From NCBI RefSeq assembly GCF_900106975.1, contig NZ_FNNU01000002.1, positions 186,001 through 250,000 of the forward strand: a stretch of 64,000 nucleotides of DNA, in the 5' to 3' direction. A program made the position numbers and the translations under genes. This stretch comes from Pseudomonas kuykendallii (lineage in GTDB: Bacteria; Pseudomonadota; Gammaproteobacteria; Pseudomonadales; Pseudomonadaceae). The stretch's first letter is position 1, and each line of letters opens with the position of its first letter. This document shows positions 41,201 to 49,763 of the stretch, one piece after another. Below the pieces are notes generated by a model. The model saw only the letters and a list, made by a program, of their open reading frames with translations. It did not search any database and was not told where the DNA came from.

Positions 41201-42391
41201 ATGAGCGAATATTCCCTGTTTACCTCCGAGTCGGTGTCCGAAGGACATCCGGACAAGATCGCCGACCAGATTTCCGATGCCGTCCTCGACGCCATCATCA
41301 CCCAGGACAAGCATGCCCGCGTGGCCGTCGAAACCCTGGTCAAGACCGGCGTGGCCATCGTCGCCGGCGAAGTCACCACCAGCGCCTGGGTCGACCTGGA
41401 GCAGATCGTCCGCGACGTCATCTGCGACATCGGCTACACCAGCTCCGACGTCGGCTTCGACGGCGCCACCTGCGGCGTGATGAACATCATCGGCAAGCAG
41501 TCCCCGGACATCAATCAGGGCGTCGACCGCGCCCGGCCGGAAGACCAGGGCGCCGGCGACCAGGGCCTGATGTTCGGCTACGCCAGCGACGAAACCGACG
41601 TGCTGATGCCGGCGCCGATCCGTTTCTCCCACGCACTGGTCCAGCGCCAGGCCGAGGCGCGCAAGTCGGGCCTGCTGCCGTGGCTGCGCCCGGACGCGAA
41701 ATCCCAGGTCACCTGCCAGTACGAGAACGGCAAGGTGGTCGGTATCGACGCCGTGGTGCTGTCCACCCAGCACAACCCGGACGTCACGCTGGCCGACCTG
41801 CGCGACGGCGTGATGGAACTCATCATCAAGCACGTCCTGCCGGCCGAGCTGCTGCACAAGGGCACCCAGTTCCACATCAACCCGACCGGCAACTTCGTCA
41901 TCGGCGGCCCGGTGGGCGACTGCGGCCTGACCGGGCGCAAGATCATCGTCGACTCCTACGGCGGCATGGCCCGCCACGGCGGTGGCGCGTTCTCCGGCAA
42001 GGACCCGTCCAAGGTCGACCGCTCGGCCGCCTATGCCGGCCGCTACGTGGCGAAGAACATCGTTGCCGCCGGCCTCGCCGAGCGCTGCGAAATCCAGGTG
42101 TCCTATGCCATCGGCGTAGCCCAGCCGACCTCGATCTCGATCAACACCTTCGGCACCGGCAAGATCGGCGACGACAAGATCATCGCCCTGGTCCGCGAGC
42201 ACTTCGACCTGCGTCCCTACGCGATCACCAGGATGCTCGACCTGTTGCACCCGATGTACCGGGCCACCGCCGCCTACGGCCACTTCGGCCGCACGCCGGA
42301 ACAGCTCACGGTGGGCGACGACACCTTCACCACCTTCACCTGGGAAAAGACCGATCGGGCGGAAGCGCTGCGCGCCGCCGCCGGCCTGTAA
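41201..42391 (+). CDS. metK: S-adenosylmethionine synthetase
   Basis: A 396-aa tetrameric enzyme making SAM from methionine and ATP. Blocks are [53 protein letters not shown] and [28 protein letters not shown]-like bases form a ribosome site just after the preceding stop. It is probably co-transcribed with the SahR-like gene and ends in a strong terminator. Confidence 0.99.
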   Translation: MSEYSLFTSESVSEGHPDKIADQISDAVLDAIITQDKHARVAVETLVKTGVAIVAGEVTTSAWVDLEQIVRDVICDIGYTSSDVGFDGATCGVMNIIGKQSPDINQGVDRARPEDQGAGDQGLMFGYASDETDVLMPAPIRFSHALVQRQAEARKSGLLPWLRPDAKSQVTCQYENGKVVGIDAVVLSTQHNPDVTLADLRDGVMELIIKHVLPAELLHKGTQFHINPTGNFVIGGPVGDCGLTGRKIIVDSYGGMARHGGGAFSGKDPSKVDRSAAYAGRYVAKNIVAAGLAERCEIQVSYAIGVAQPTSISINTFGTGKIGDDKIIALVREHFDLRPYAITRMLDLLHPMYRATAAYGHFGRTPEQLTVGDDTFTTFTWEKTDRAEALRAAAGL

Positions 42392-42474
42392 GCCCCGTCC
42401 ACGGTCCGGTGTTGGAAATGCCGGGCCGGCCCCAGCCCGCGAGAGCCTGAGCGGTCCTGTGTCCGGTCGAGCAG

Positions 42475-42499
42475 AAGCCCCGCCTCGGCGGGGCTTTTT
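42475..42499 (+). terminator. Rho-independent terminator of metK
   Basis: Perfect 10-bp stem AAGCCCCGCC/GGCGGGGCTT with a 2-base TC centre, then TTTTT. The rest of the 42392-42686 gap shows no gene. Confidence 0.92.
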
Positions 42500-42686
42500 C
42501 ATGGGCGCGCAAAATGTGCTGGTGGCGCGCGCTGCGGGCGTCGACCGGCTCAGGGTCGGCCCCGCGGGCGAGACGCCCTGCGCCGCTTCGCTGAACTCCG
42601 CGGGGGTAGCCCGGTCTGACGCAGCATTGCCTGCCGAGTCGCGCTAAACTGCGCGGGTTTTTCCCCCTTCATACCTGGAGTCTTCC

Positions 42687-43700
42687 ATGTCCCGCGTTTC
42701 CCTCAGCCGCTACCTGATCGAGCAAACCCGCAGTCACAACACGCCGGCTGACCTGCGCTTCCTCATCGAGGTGGTGGCGCGCGCCTGCAAGGAAATCAGC
42801 CATGCGGTCTCCAAGGGCGCGCTGGGCGGCGTGCTGGGCAGCATGGGCACCGAGAACGTGCAGGGCGAAGTGCAGAAGAAGCTCGACGTGCTCTCCAACG
42901 AAATCCTCCTGGAAGCCAACGAGTGGGGCGGCACCCTGGCCGGCATGGCGTCCGAAGAAATGGACAACGCCTACCAGATTCCCGGCCAGTACCCGAAAGG
43001 CGCCTACCTGCTCACGTTCGACCCGCTGGACGGCTCCTCGAACATCGACGTCAACGTCTCGGTCGGCACTATCTTCTCGGTGCTGCGCTGCCCGGGCGAA
43101 TGCTTCAGCCAGAACGAGCCGCTGGGCGAGGAAGCTTTCCTCCAGCCCGGCACCAAGCAGGTCGCCGCCGGTTACGCCATCTACGGCCCGCAGACCATGC
43201 TGATCCTGACCTTGGGCGACGGCGTGAAGGGCTTCACCCTGGACCGCGAGATGGGCAGCTGGGTGCTCACCCACGACGACATCCGCGTGCCGGAAAGCAC
43301 CGCCGAGTTCGCCATCAACATGTCCAACCAGCGCCACTGGGAAGCCCCGGTGCAGCGCTACGTGAACGAGTTGCTCGAAGGCAAGGCCGGCCCGCTGGGC
43401 AAGGACTACAACATGCGCTGGATCGCCTCGATGGTGGCCGACGTGCATCGCATCCTGACCCGTGGCGGCCTGTTCATGTACCCGCGCGATTCGCGCGATC
43501 CGTCCAAGCCCGGCAAGCTGCGCCTGATGTACGAGGCCAACCCGATGTCGATGCTGATCGAGCAGGCCGGCGGCGCGTCCACCGACGGCCACCAGCGCAT
43601 CCTCGATATCCAGCCGACCTCGCTGCACCAGCGTGTCGCCGTCTACCTCGGCTCCAAGGAAGAGGTCGAGCGCGTCACCGGGTATCACCATCAGGCCTGA
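42687..43700 (+). CDS. fbp: Fructose-1,6-bisphosphatase, class I
   Basis: A 337-aa gluconeogenic phosphatase. The metal and substrate blocks are [30 protein letters not shown], the ATP/AMP-type N-terminus LSRYLIEQ, and [13 protein letters not shown] with [16 protein letters not shown] lies 6 bases before ATG 42687. It works with the aldolase and transketolase in the window. The next gene overlaps its end. Confidence 0.98.
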   Translation: MSRVSLSRYLIEQTRSHNTPADLRFLIEVVARACKEISHAVSKGALGGVLGSMGTENVQGEVQKKLDVLSNEILLEANEWGGTLAGMASEEMDNAYQIPGQYPKGAYLLTFDPLDGSSNIDVNVSVGTIFSVLRCPGECFSQNEPLGEEAFLQPGTKQVAAGYAIYGPQTMLILTLGDGVKGFTLDREMGSWVLTHDDIRVPESTAEFAINMSNQRHWEAPVQRYVNELLEGKAGPLGKDYNMRWIASMVADVHRILTRGGLFMYPRDSRDPSKPGKLRLMYEANPMSMLIEQAGGASTDGHQRILDIQPTSLHQRVAVYLGSKEEVERVTGYHHQA

Positions 43701-44310
43701 CTCCGGAACGCCGGCGCCCTGGCAACCGCTGCTGCACTGGTGGTTCGGCGAGGGCGGCACGGCGAGCCAGATCGCCGCGCAGCGGAACCACCTGTGGTTC
43801 GGCTACCGCCAGGCTCAGGATGCCGAAGCCCGCGAGCGCTTCGGCGGGCTCGCCGCCCAGGCGTTGCAGGGCGGGCTGGACGACTGGGCGCAGACGCCCG
43901 ACGGCTGGCTGGCGCTGCTGATCCTGCTCGACCAGCTTCCCCGGATGATCCATCGCGGCAAGCCCGAAGCCTTCGCCGGTGACGCCGCTGCCCAGGCGCT
44001 GCTCGATCGCGGCCTGGCGCACGGCTTGGCAGGCGCGTTGGCGCCGATCCGGCAGGTGTTCTGCTATCTGGTGCTGGAGCACGCCGAGGACCTCGATCGC
44101 CAAGAGCGCGGCGTGGTGGCGTTCGCCGCACTCGCGGACCTGCACCACGACGAGGAGCGCGCGATCTTCGATGACTTCCTTGCCTTCGCCCGCAAGCATC
44201 GCGACGTCGTCGCCCGTTTCGGCCGCTTTCCCCATCGCAACGAGATCCTCGGTCGGCTGTCCACCGATGAGGAAAAAGACTTTCTGCGTCGGCCCGGTTC
44301 GCGCTTCTGA
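43633..44310 (+). CDS. DUF924 family protein
   Basis: A ~203-225-aa protein of the DUF924/YPR family, all-helical and TPR-like. Recognisable are [46 protein letters not shown] and [10 protein letters not shown]. Its start is unclear: the only standard start in frame is a GTG at 43633, 68 bases inside fbp; the conserved part begins near [10 protein letters not shown] after the fbp stop, and no ATG, GTG or TTG precedes it there. Function unknown. Confidence 0.85.
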   Translation: MSPSTSAPRKRSSASPGITIRPDSGTPAPWQPLLHWWFGEGGTASQIAAQRNHLWFGYRQAQDAEARERFGGLAAQALQGGLDDWAQTPDGWLALLILLDQLPRMIHRGKPEAFAGDAAAQALLDRGLAHGLAGALAPIRQVFCYLVLEHAEDLDRQERGVVAFAALADLHHDEERAIFDDFLAFARKHRDVVARFGRFPHRNEILGRLSTDEEKDFLRRPGSRF

Positions 44311-44342
44311 GCCGCGGCCTTTTCAATCAGGAGCATCACACC

Positions 44343-44594
44343 ATGTCCTTGCGCTTCTCCGCCGTACTGGTCTGCCTGCTGATAGCCGGCTGCAGCAAGA
44401 TCAACCAGGAAAACTACGCCAAGATCGGCCCCGGCATGAGCAAGGCCGAAGTCGAGGCGCTGCTCGGCGAGCCGACCGAATGTTCAGGCGCCATGGGCGT
44501 GTCCAGCTGCACCTGGGGCGACCAGAAAACTTTCATCAGCGTGCAGTACGCCGCCGGCAAGGTGCTGATGTTCTCCGGCCAGGGCCTCAAGTAA
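44343..44594 (+). CDS. DUF3862-type small lipoprotein (SmpA/BLIP-like fold)
   Basis: An 83-aa lipoprotein. The lipobox LIAGC ends at Cys17, then NYAKIGPGMSKAEVEALLG, the start of the SmpA/OmlA-like fold, followed by two strands (CTWGDQKTFISVQYAAGKV) with Cys37 and Cys47 able to bond. The family is mostly uncharacterised; the fold is used for protein-protein contact in the outer membrane. It is followed after 11 bases by the lipocalin gene, with which it is probably co-expressed. Confidence 0.8.
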   Translation: MSLRFSAVLVCLLIAGCSKINQENYAKIGPGMSKAEVEALLGEPTECSGAMGVSSCTWGDQKTFISVQYAAGKVLMFSGQGLK

Positions 44595-44605
44595 AGGAGT
44601 TCGCC

Positions 44606-45142
44606 ATGCGCCTGCTGTTCGCTGTTTTCGCCGCCCTGTTGCTCAGCGCCTGCGCCTCCGGCGATGCGCCATCGCCGCCGCGCACCGTCGCTGCGGTCGA
44701 CCTGCAGCGCTACCAGGGCACCTGGTACGAACTGGCGCGCCTGCCGATGTTCTTCCAGCGCAATTGCGTGCAGTCCGAGGCCCGCTACAGCCTGCGGGCC
44801 GACGGCGCCGTTGGCGTGCGCAACCGCTGCAAGACCGCCAGTGGCGAATGGCAGGAGGCGGTCGGCGAGGCCGTGCCGCAGGTTGAGGGGCGCACGGACA
44901 AGCTCTGGGTACGGTTCGACAATTGGTTCAGCAGGCTCTTCCCCGGCCTGACCCGCGGCGAGTACTGGGTGCTCTACCTGGACGATGACTACCGCACCGC
45001 GCTCGTCGGCCACCCAAACCGCAAGTACCTGTGGCTGCTCTCGCGCACGCCCGCGGTCGACGCCGCCACCCGCGAGCGCCTGCTCGGCGTGGCCCGCGAG
45101 CAGGGATACGACGTCAGCCAGCTGATCTGGCGACAGCCGTAG
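44606..45142 (+). CDS. blc: Outer-membrane lipocalin (Blc type)
   Basis: A 178-aa lipoprotein. The lipobox LLSAC ends at Cys15, followed by the lipocalin signature DLQRYQGTWYELARLP and SLRADGAVGVRNRC. The barrel continues to GEYWVLYLDDDYRTALVG and the closing YLWLLSRTP helix. Bacterial lipocalins bind lysophospholipids or other lipids during envelope stress. AAGGAG precedes the ATG by 7 bases. It is convergent with the DUF2141 gene. Confidence 0.93.
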   Translation: MRLLFAVFAALLLSACASGDAPSPPRTVAAVDLQRYQGTWYELARLPMFFQRNCVQSEARYSLRADGAVGVRNRCKTASGEWQEAVGEAVPQVEGRTDKLWVRFDNWFSRLFPGLTRGEYWVLYLDDDYRTALVGHPNRKYLWLLSRTPAVDAATRERLLGVAREQGYDVSQLIWRQP

Positions 45143-45143
45143 C

Positions 45144-45581
45144 CTACTGGCGGCGACTTTGCAGGCGGATGCTCAGCAGCGTGTCCTGCTCGCCGTGGGT
45201 GAACAGGCACTGCTCGGGTCGTGGCTTGCCGCCTAGCAGCGAGGGGTTGCCGGAAAACCCCACCGGCTCCAGCGGCAGGCCGCGTGGACTGAGGTTCAGT
45301 TGGCCGTTGCCGTCGAGGTCCTGGTAGACCTGCACGGCGTAGCGGCCGGCGGGCACTTCGCGCAGCACCAGAACCGCCTCGTTCCCCTGCAGCGTGCGCA
45401 GGGGCTGCTCCGCCCATTCCGTGCTGTCGCCACGCAGCAGTGCGACGTGCGCGTCGCCGTCCTTCTGTCGTCCCTCGAGAACCAGGCGGATATCGCCGGC
45501 CAACACCGTCCCGCCCAAGGCCATCCATAAGAGCGCGCAATATGTCGTCTGGGTTACGGTTCGAAAAAAGGTCTGTGGCAT
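45144..45581 (-). CDS. DUF2141 family exported protein
   Basis: A 145-aa protein with a signal-like N-terminus (CALLWMALGGTVLAG), followed by the DUF2141 beta-sandwich: LRTLQGNEAVLVLREVPAGRYAV split by short turns, QVYQDLDGNGQLN and GLPLEPVGFSGNP. Start 45581 is probable; 45593 is also in frame, and neither has a strong ribosome site. It is divergent from the DarA-like gene with only 33 bases between. Members are often near carotenoid or lipid genes; the role is unknown. Confidence 0.75.
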   Translation of the reverse strand: MPQTFFRTVTQTTYCALLWMALGGTVLAGDIRLVLEGRQKDGDAHVALLRGDSTEWAEQPLRTLQGNEAVLVLREVPAGRYAVQVYQDLDGNGQLNLSPRGLPLEPVGFSGNPSLLGGKPRPEQCLFTHGEQDTLLSIRLQSRRQ

Positions 45582-45614
45582 AATTCGCAACATTTTGCAG
45601 GGAATTGGCAGGGT

Positions 45615-46532
45615 ATGCGTCAGGTGCTGGTGGTCCATTACTCGCAAACCGGCCAGCTGAATCGGCTGGTTCGATCGGTTTGCGCGCCGTTGCAGGCGGA
45701 TGCCGGCATCCAGGTGGATTTCCTGCCGCTCGAGCCCGCCCAACCTTACCCGTTCCCCTGGCCGTTTCTCGGTTTTTTCCGCATCTTTCCCGAAACCGTG
45801 CTGATGAAGCCGCAGCCGCTGCGGCCTCTGGCGGTGGATGCCGGGAAAGACTACGACCTGATCATCCTCGCCTACCAGGTCTGGTTCCTTTCGCCGTCGC
45901 TGCCGCTGACCAGCTTCCTCGCGTCACCGGAGGCGGCGCGCCTGCTGCGCGGGCGGCCCGTGGTGACGCTGATCGGCTGTCGCAACATGTGGCTGATGGC
46001 GCAGGAGAAGGTCAAGGCCAGGCTGGCACAGCTGGGCGCACGCCTGCTCGACAACGTTGCCCTCACCGACGCGTGCGGCACCGCCGCCAGCTTCCTCGCC
46101 ACCCCGCTGTGGATGTTCACCGGCCGCCGCAAGCCCTATCACTGGGTGCCTGAAGCCGGTATCGCGGATGCGGAGATCAGCGCGGCCAGCCGTTTTGGCG
46201 AGGCCATCGCGCGGCGCCTGTCGGCCGATGCGTTGCCACTCGAGCAACCCATGTTGCGTGGGCTCGGCGCGGTGAAAGTGGACGAGAAACTGATCGGCAG
46301 CGAGACCGTGGGCAACCGCAGCTTTCAGCTGTGGAGCCGCCTGCTCAGCGCGCTGGGCCCGCAACAGAGCCGTCGACGCGGCGCCGGGCTGCTGCTCTAC
46401 ATCGTCTTTCTGATCAGCCTGATCATCACCGTGGTGCCCGTCGGCGCACTGCTGAAGAAGGTGCTGGCGCCGCTGTTCAAGGCGCGGACGCAGCGTCAAA
46501 AGGACTACTTCGCCGGCCCGTCCGGCGAGTGA
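45615..46532 (+). CDS. DarA-like protein of dialkylresorcinol-type clusters (flavodoxin fold)
   Basis: A 305-aa protein. The N-terminal half is flavodoxin-like: VLVVHYSQTGQLNRLV is the FMN phosphate loop, and LIILAYQVWFLSPSLPL follows. One C-terminal membrane helix (~255-285) is seen at LLLYIVFLISLIITVVPVG. The combination matches the protein named DarA in dialkylresorcinol clusters. The KASIII gene follows by 17 bases. The family assignment rests on fold and context; the chemistry in this cluster is unproven. Confidence 0.8.
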   Translation: MRQVLVVHYSQTGQLNRLVRSVCAPLQADAGIQVDFLPLEPAQPYPFPWPFLGFFRIFPETVLMKPQPLRPLAVDAGKDYDLIILAYQVWFLSPSLPLTSFLASPEAARLLRGRPVVTLIGCRNMWLMAQEKVKARLAQLGARLLDNVALTDACGTAASFLATPLWMFTGRRKPYHWVPEAGIADAEISAASRFGEAIARRLSADALPLEQPMLRGLGAVKVDEKLIGSETVGNRSFQLWSRLLSALGPQQSRRRGAGLLLYIVFLISLIITVVPVGALLKKVLAPLFKARTQRQKDYFAGPSGE

Positions 46533-46549
46533 CTTGACCGAGGAATCCC

Positions 46550-47707
46550 GTGGTTCAACCTGTATTCATCAATCGCATCAGTGCTTTCCTGCCCCACGAC
46601 GCCGTCGACAACGAGCAGATGGAGGCGCGCCTGGGCCTGGTCGGTGGCAAGCCGTCGCGGGCGCGCAAGCTGGTCCTGCGCAGCAACGGCATCACCCAGC
46701 GCCATTACGTGATCGACCCCGCCACGGGCGAGCCGAGCATGAGCAACGCGCAGCTTAGCGCCGAGGCGATCCGCGGCCTGGCCGGGGAGGGTTTCGCGCT
46801 GGACGCGCTCGATTGCCTGGTCGCCAGCAGTTCCTCGCCCGACCAGGTGATGCCCAACCACGCGGTGATGGTCCACGGCGAACTGGGCAATCCCCCCTGC
46901 GAGGTGGTGTCCACCGCCGGTATCTGCCTGTGCGGCATGAGCGCGCTGAAATACGCCTGGATGAGCGTCGCCAGCGGCGAGAGCCGCAACGCCGTGGCCT
47001 GCGGGTCGGAGGTGGCCTCGACGCTGATGCAGGCGCGCAACTTCAACGCCGAATACGAAAGCCGCGTCGACGACCTGGAAAGCCACCCGGAGATCGCCTT
47101 CGAGAAGGACTTCCTGCGCTGGATGCTCTCCGACGGCGCCGGCGCGGTGCTCCTGCAGGGCCAGCCGAATGCACGCGGGCTGAGCCTGCGCGTCGACTGG
47201 ATCGACATCTACTCCTTCGCCGACCAGATGCCGCCGTGCATGTACGCCGGCGCCGACATGCAGGACGACCAGCTGACCGGCTGGAGCCGCTTCGATGCCG
47301 AGGAACGCAACCGCCGCTCGGTGATGGCGATCAAGCAGAACGTCAAGCTGCTCAACGAGAACATCGTCAAGTACACCGTCGAGCAGGCGTTGCAGCGGAT
47401 CATGGCGCGCCGCGAACTGCGCGTCGGCGACATCGAGCATTTCCTGCCGCACTACTCGTCGCAGTTCTTCCGCGACCGCCTCGCCGTCGGCCTGGCCAAC
47501 GCCGATCTGCCGATCCCCCAGGAGCGCTGGTTCACCAACCTGACCCGCAAGGGCAACACCGGCGCGGCCTCGATCTTCATCATGCTCGAGGAGCTGTTCA
47601 ACGGCGGCGGCCTGCTCAGCGGCGAGCGGCTGCTCTGCTACGTTCCGGAAAGTGGGCGCTTCTCCAGCGCCTTCATGCATCTGACGGTGGTCGGCGATGA
47701 AGCTTGA
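46550..47707 (+). CDS. KASIII-type condensing enzyme (DarB-like)
   Basis: A 385-aa thiolase-fold protein of the KASIII group. The nucleophile is Cys126 or Cys128 in STAGICLCGM, the His is in FLPHYSSQFF and the Asn in RKGNTGAASIF, completing the Cys-His-Asn set. The N-terminal MEARLGL and GITQRHYV resemble DarB and other non-FabH members. The start is GTG 46550 with GAGGA 6 bases upstream. The stop overlaps the next gene by 11 bases. It probably joins two acyl or ketoacyl chains on carrier proteins. Confidence 0.88.
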   Translation: MVQPVFINRISAFLPHDAVDNEQMEARLGLVGGKPSRARKLVLRSNGITQRHYVIDPATGEPSMSNAQLSAEAIRGLAGEGFALDALDCLVASSSSPDQVMPNHAVMVHGELGNPPCEVVSTAGICLCGMSALKYAWMSVASGESRNAVACGSEVASTLMQARNFNAEYESRVDDLESHPEIAFEKDFLRWMLSDGAGAVLLQGQPNARGLSLRVDWIDIYSFADQMPPCMYAGADMQDDQLTGWSRFDAEERNRRSVMAIKQNVKLLNENIVKYTVEQALQRIMARRELRVGDIEHFLPHYSSQFFRDRLAVGLANADLPIPQERWFTNLTRKGNTGAASIFIMLEELFNGGGLLSGERLLCYVPESGRFSSAFMHLTVVGDEA

Positions 47708-48104
47708 CGAGGTTCCGCAGGATCACAGCTCCACATACGGCGGGCACAGCAAGCTGGTTTACGCGGTGGATGCCAGCGGCCACTACCAGCGCGCGCAGAG
47801 CGATGGCTGGGAGCCCGAGGCCTATGCCACGCAACTGGCGGTCGCCGAGCTGGAGGCTCACGAGGCCGAAGCGCGGGGCGCCTGGCAGCGTGGCGAGGCA
47901 TCGCCGCTGAAATGCCTGATGTACCGCTATCGCCTGGACGAACCGGCGCTGGGGCAGATCACCGGGCTCTGGCAGTGGCGCATCCGCCGGCATTTCCGTG
48001 CAGAGGTGTACCGCCGTCTGCCGGCGTCGATCCTGGCGCGCTACGCGGAGGCGTTCGGCCTGCCGCTCGAGGAATTGCTGGGCTACCAGAAGGATTTGGC
48101 ATGA
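47697..48104 (+). CDS. Unknown protein in the condensing-enzyme operon
   Basis: A 135-aa soluble protein I do not recognise. It starts MKLDEVPQDHSSTYGGHSKLVYAVDASG and is helical afterwards, with Trp- and Arg-rich LWQWRIRRHFRAEVYRRLP and a C-terminal AEAFGLPLEELLGYQ. There is no signal peptide, membrane helix or catalytic motif that I can name. It is coupled to both neighbours (11-base overlap before, 4-base after), so it most likely works in the same pathway, perhaps as an accessory or adaptor. Confidence 0.75.
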   Translation: MKLDEVPQDHSSTYGGHSKLVYAVDASGHYQRAQSDGWEPEAYATQLAVAELEAHEAEARGAWQRGEASPLKCLMYRYRLDEPALGQITGLWQWRIRRHFRAEVYRRLPASILARYAEAFGLPLEELLGYQKDLA

Positions 48105-49102
48105 GCGTTTTCCAACACCGCCAGAGCGCCCATTGCGAAAGCGGCGTGATGGCCAGCCTGCTGACCCACGCCGGGCTGCCGATGAGCGAGCCGATGGCGT
48201 TCGGCCTGGCCTCCGGTCTGGCGTTCGCCTACCTGCCGATCGTCAAGCTCAGCGGCATGCCGCTGATCGCCTACCGCATGCCGCCGCGTCACCTGATCAA
48301 AACGCTGAGCAAGCGCCTCGGCGCGCGGTTGCACAGCCGCACCTTCGGCAACCCGGAGCAGGGCCGCCGCGAACTGGACGCGGCGCTCGACGCCGGGCGC
48401 CTCGCCGGTCTGCAGAGTTCGGTGTTCTGGCTGCCGTACTTCCCGCCGGAAATGCGCTTCCACTTCAATGCCCACAACCTGCTGGCCTACGGCCGCGAGG
48501 GCAACGAGTACCTGATCAGCGACCCGGTGTTCGAGCAGCCGATGCGCTGCGCCGCCGAGGACCTGCAGAAGGCGCGCTTCGCCAAGGGCGCGCTGGCCGC
48601 CAAGGGCCTGATGTACTGGCTCGACGACGTGCCGCTGGAACAGGACTGGGATCGCCTGATCCGCAAGAGCGTGCTGGCCACCACGCGCATCCTCGACGGC
48701 ATGCCGCTGCCGTGGATCGGCATTCGCGGCATCCAGCACCTGGCCGATCGCGTCGCCCGGCTCGATCCGGCGCAGGCCAAGTACAACCGTCTGTACCTGA
48801 CCCACATCGTGCGCATGCAGGAAGAGATCGGCACCGGCGGTGCGGGTTTTCGCTTCATGTACGCCAGCTTCCTCCAGGAGGCCGGCGAGAAGCTGGGCGA
48901 CGCGTCCCTGGGTGAAGCCTCGGCGCGGCTGACCGCCATCGGTGATGAGTGGCGCCAGTTTGCCTCGGCCTGCGTACGGGCCAGCCGCAGCAAAAGCGAA
49001 GCGCCGAACTTTGCGCCGATTGCCGATTCGTTGCGGGGGATTGCCTTGCAGGAGCGGGCGTTGATGAAAGAACTGGAGGCGTGGGCGAAGCGCAAGGGCT
49101 GA
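48101..49102 (+). CDS. BtrH N-terminal domain protein (possible acyltransferase)
   Basis: A 333-aa protein with a BtrH_N-like N-domain: HCESGVMASLLTHAG at residues ~10-25 has the likely nucleophilic cysteine, followed by EPMAFGLASGLAFAYLP. The rest (~130-330, DUF4872-like) is mostly helical. BtrH itself moves an acyl group from a carrier protein onto an aminoglycoside. In this operon it could move a carrier-bound chain to a final acceptor; that is inference. It overlaps the preceding stop by 4 bases. Confidence 0.8.
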   Translation: MSVFQHRQSAHCESGVMASLLTHAGLPMSEPMAFGLASGLAFAYLPIVKLSGMPLIAYRMPPRHLIKTLSKRLGARLHSRTFGNPEQGRRELDAALDAGRLAGLQSSVFWLPYFPPEMRFHFNAHNLLAYGREGNEYLISDPVFEQPMRCAAEDLQKARFAKGALAAKGLMYWLDDVPLEQDWDRLIRKSVLATTRILDGMPLPWIGIRGIQHLADRVARLDPAQAKYNRLYLTHIVRMQEEIGTGGAGFRFMYASFLQEAGEKLGDASLGEASARLTAIGDEWRQFASACVRASRSKSEAPNFAPIADSLRGIALQERALMKELEAWAKRKG

Positions 49103-49138
49103 TGCCGGCGTATGGCCTAGCGAATCGTGCGTTGGCTG

Positions 49139-49190
49139 GCCCTCACCCCTAACCCCTCTCCCGCTTGCGGGAGAGGGCGGGGGAGAGGGT
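49139..49190. repeat. CCCTCTCCC-type palindromic repeat between convergent operons
   Basis: CCCTCTCCCGC (49154-49164) and GCGGGAGAGGG (49167-49177) form a perfect 11-bp hairpin, preceded by CCCTCACCCCTAA. This repeat type is common in gammaproteobacterial intergenic DNA. It lies between the two convergent operons and might stop both. Confidence 0.65.
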
Positions 49191-49196
49191 AGCGGT

Positions 49197-49763
49197 TCAG
49201 AACGTGGCGACGAGCTCGAGGCGTTGCACCTCGACACCCGCCGTCAACGCTTCGAAGCTATCGCCGGCCGGAACATCGCGCCCCTCCAGCAACACCCCCC
49301 GCACACAAAAATCCCCGCGCTCGTCCACGACCAGGAGCAGCGCCTGGCTCACCACCCCATCCTGCAGATCCAGCCGCGCCAGATTCGACAGCTGCGACCA
49401 CACCTTCGCCCCGGCGCCGATGAACAGGTTCGGTCCTTCCAGCCCCAACTGCTGCGCCACATGAAAGCCGGCGGCATTGCTGACGCTATTGACGAACTCG
49501 AACGGCTTGGGCTGCTTGCGCTGCACGCACACCGCTTCCAGCAGGGCGATCATGGTCGGCCGGGCGGGGTGGTGGGAGGCGAGGTACAGGCCGCAGTCGC
49601 TGCGGATGTCTGCCTTGATCAACGCACCGCCCAGCAGCGCCTGAAAGATCAGCCGGTCGATGCGCCGCGGCGGGTTGCTCAGGTACCGGCTCAGCGCGGC
49701 TTTCAGGTCCTTGTCGCCGGTCGTGGCCAGGCCGTGGATTTCGCTGGCGGCGATGACCGTCAT
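49197..49763 (-). CDS. Ketosynthase-like partner without active-site cysteine
   Basis: A 188-aa protein resembling the N-terminal half of a ketosynthase. It has RIDRLIFQALLGGALI, CGLYLASHHPARPTM, FVNSVSNAAGFHVAQQLGL and GPNLFIGAGAKVW, where true ketosynthases have the nucleophile; here Gly-Ala replaces it. It is therefore probably a chain-length-factor-like partner of the ketosynthase encoded directly upstream, whose stop it overlaps by 4 bases. Short proteins of this kind (ketoacyl-synt_2) also occur in aryl polyene clusters. Confidence 0.8.
   Translation of the reverse strand: MTVIAASEIHGLATTGDKDLKAALSRYLSNPPRRIDRLIFQALLGGALIKADIRSDCGLYLASHHPARPTMIALLEAVCVQRKQPKPFEFVNSVSNAAGFHVAQQLGLEGPNLFIGAGAKVWSQLSNLARLDLQDGVVSQALLLVVDERGDFCVRGVLLEGRDVPAGDSFEALTAGVEVQRLELVATF

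Noticed and set aside
49139-49190. CRISPR repeat unit
   Set aside because: Single palindromic copy with no spaced repeats and no cas genes; it fits a common intergenic palindrome.
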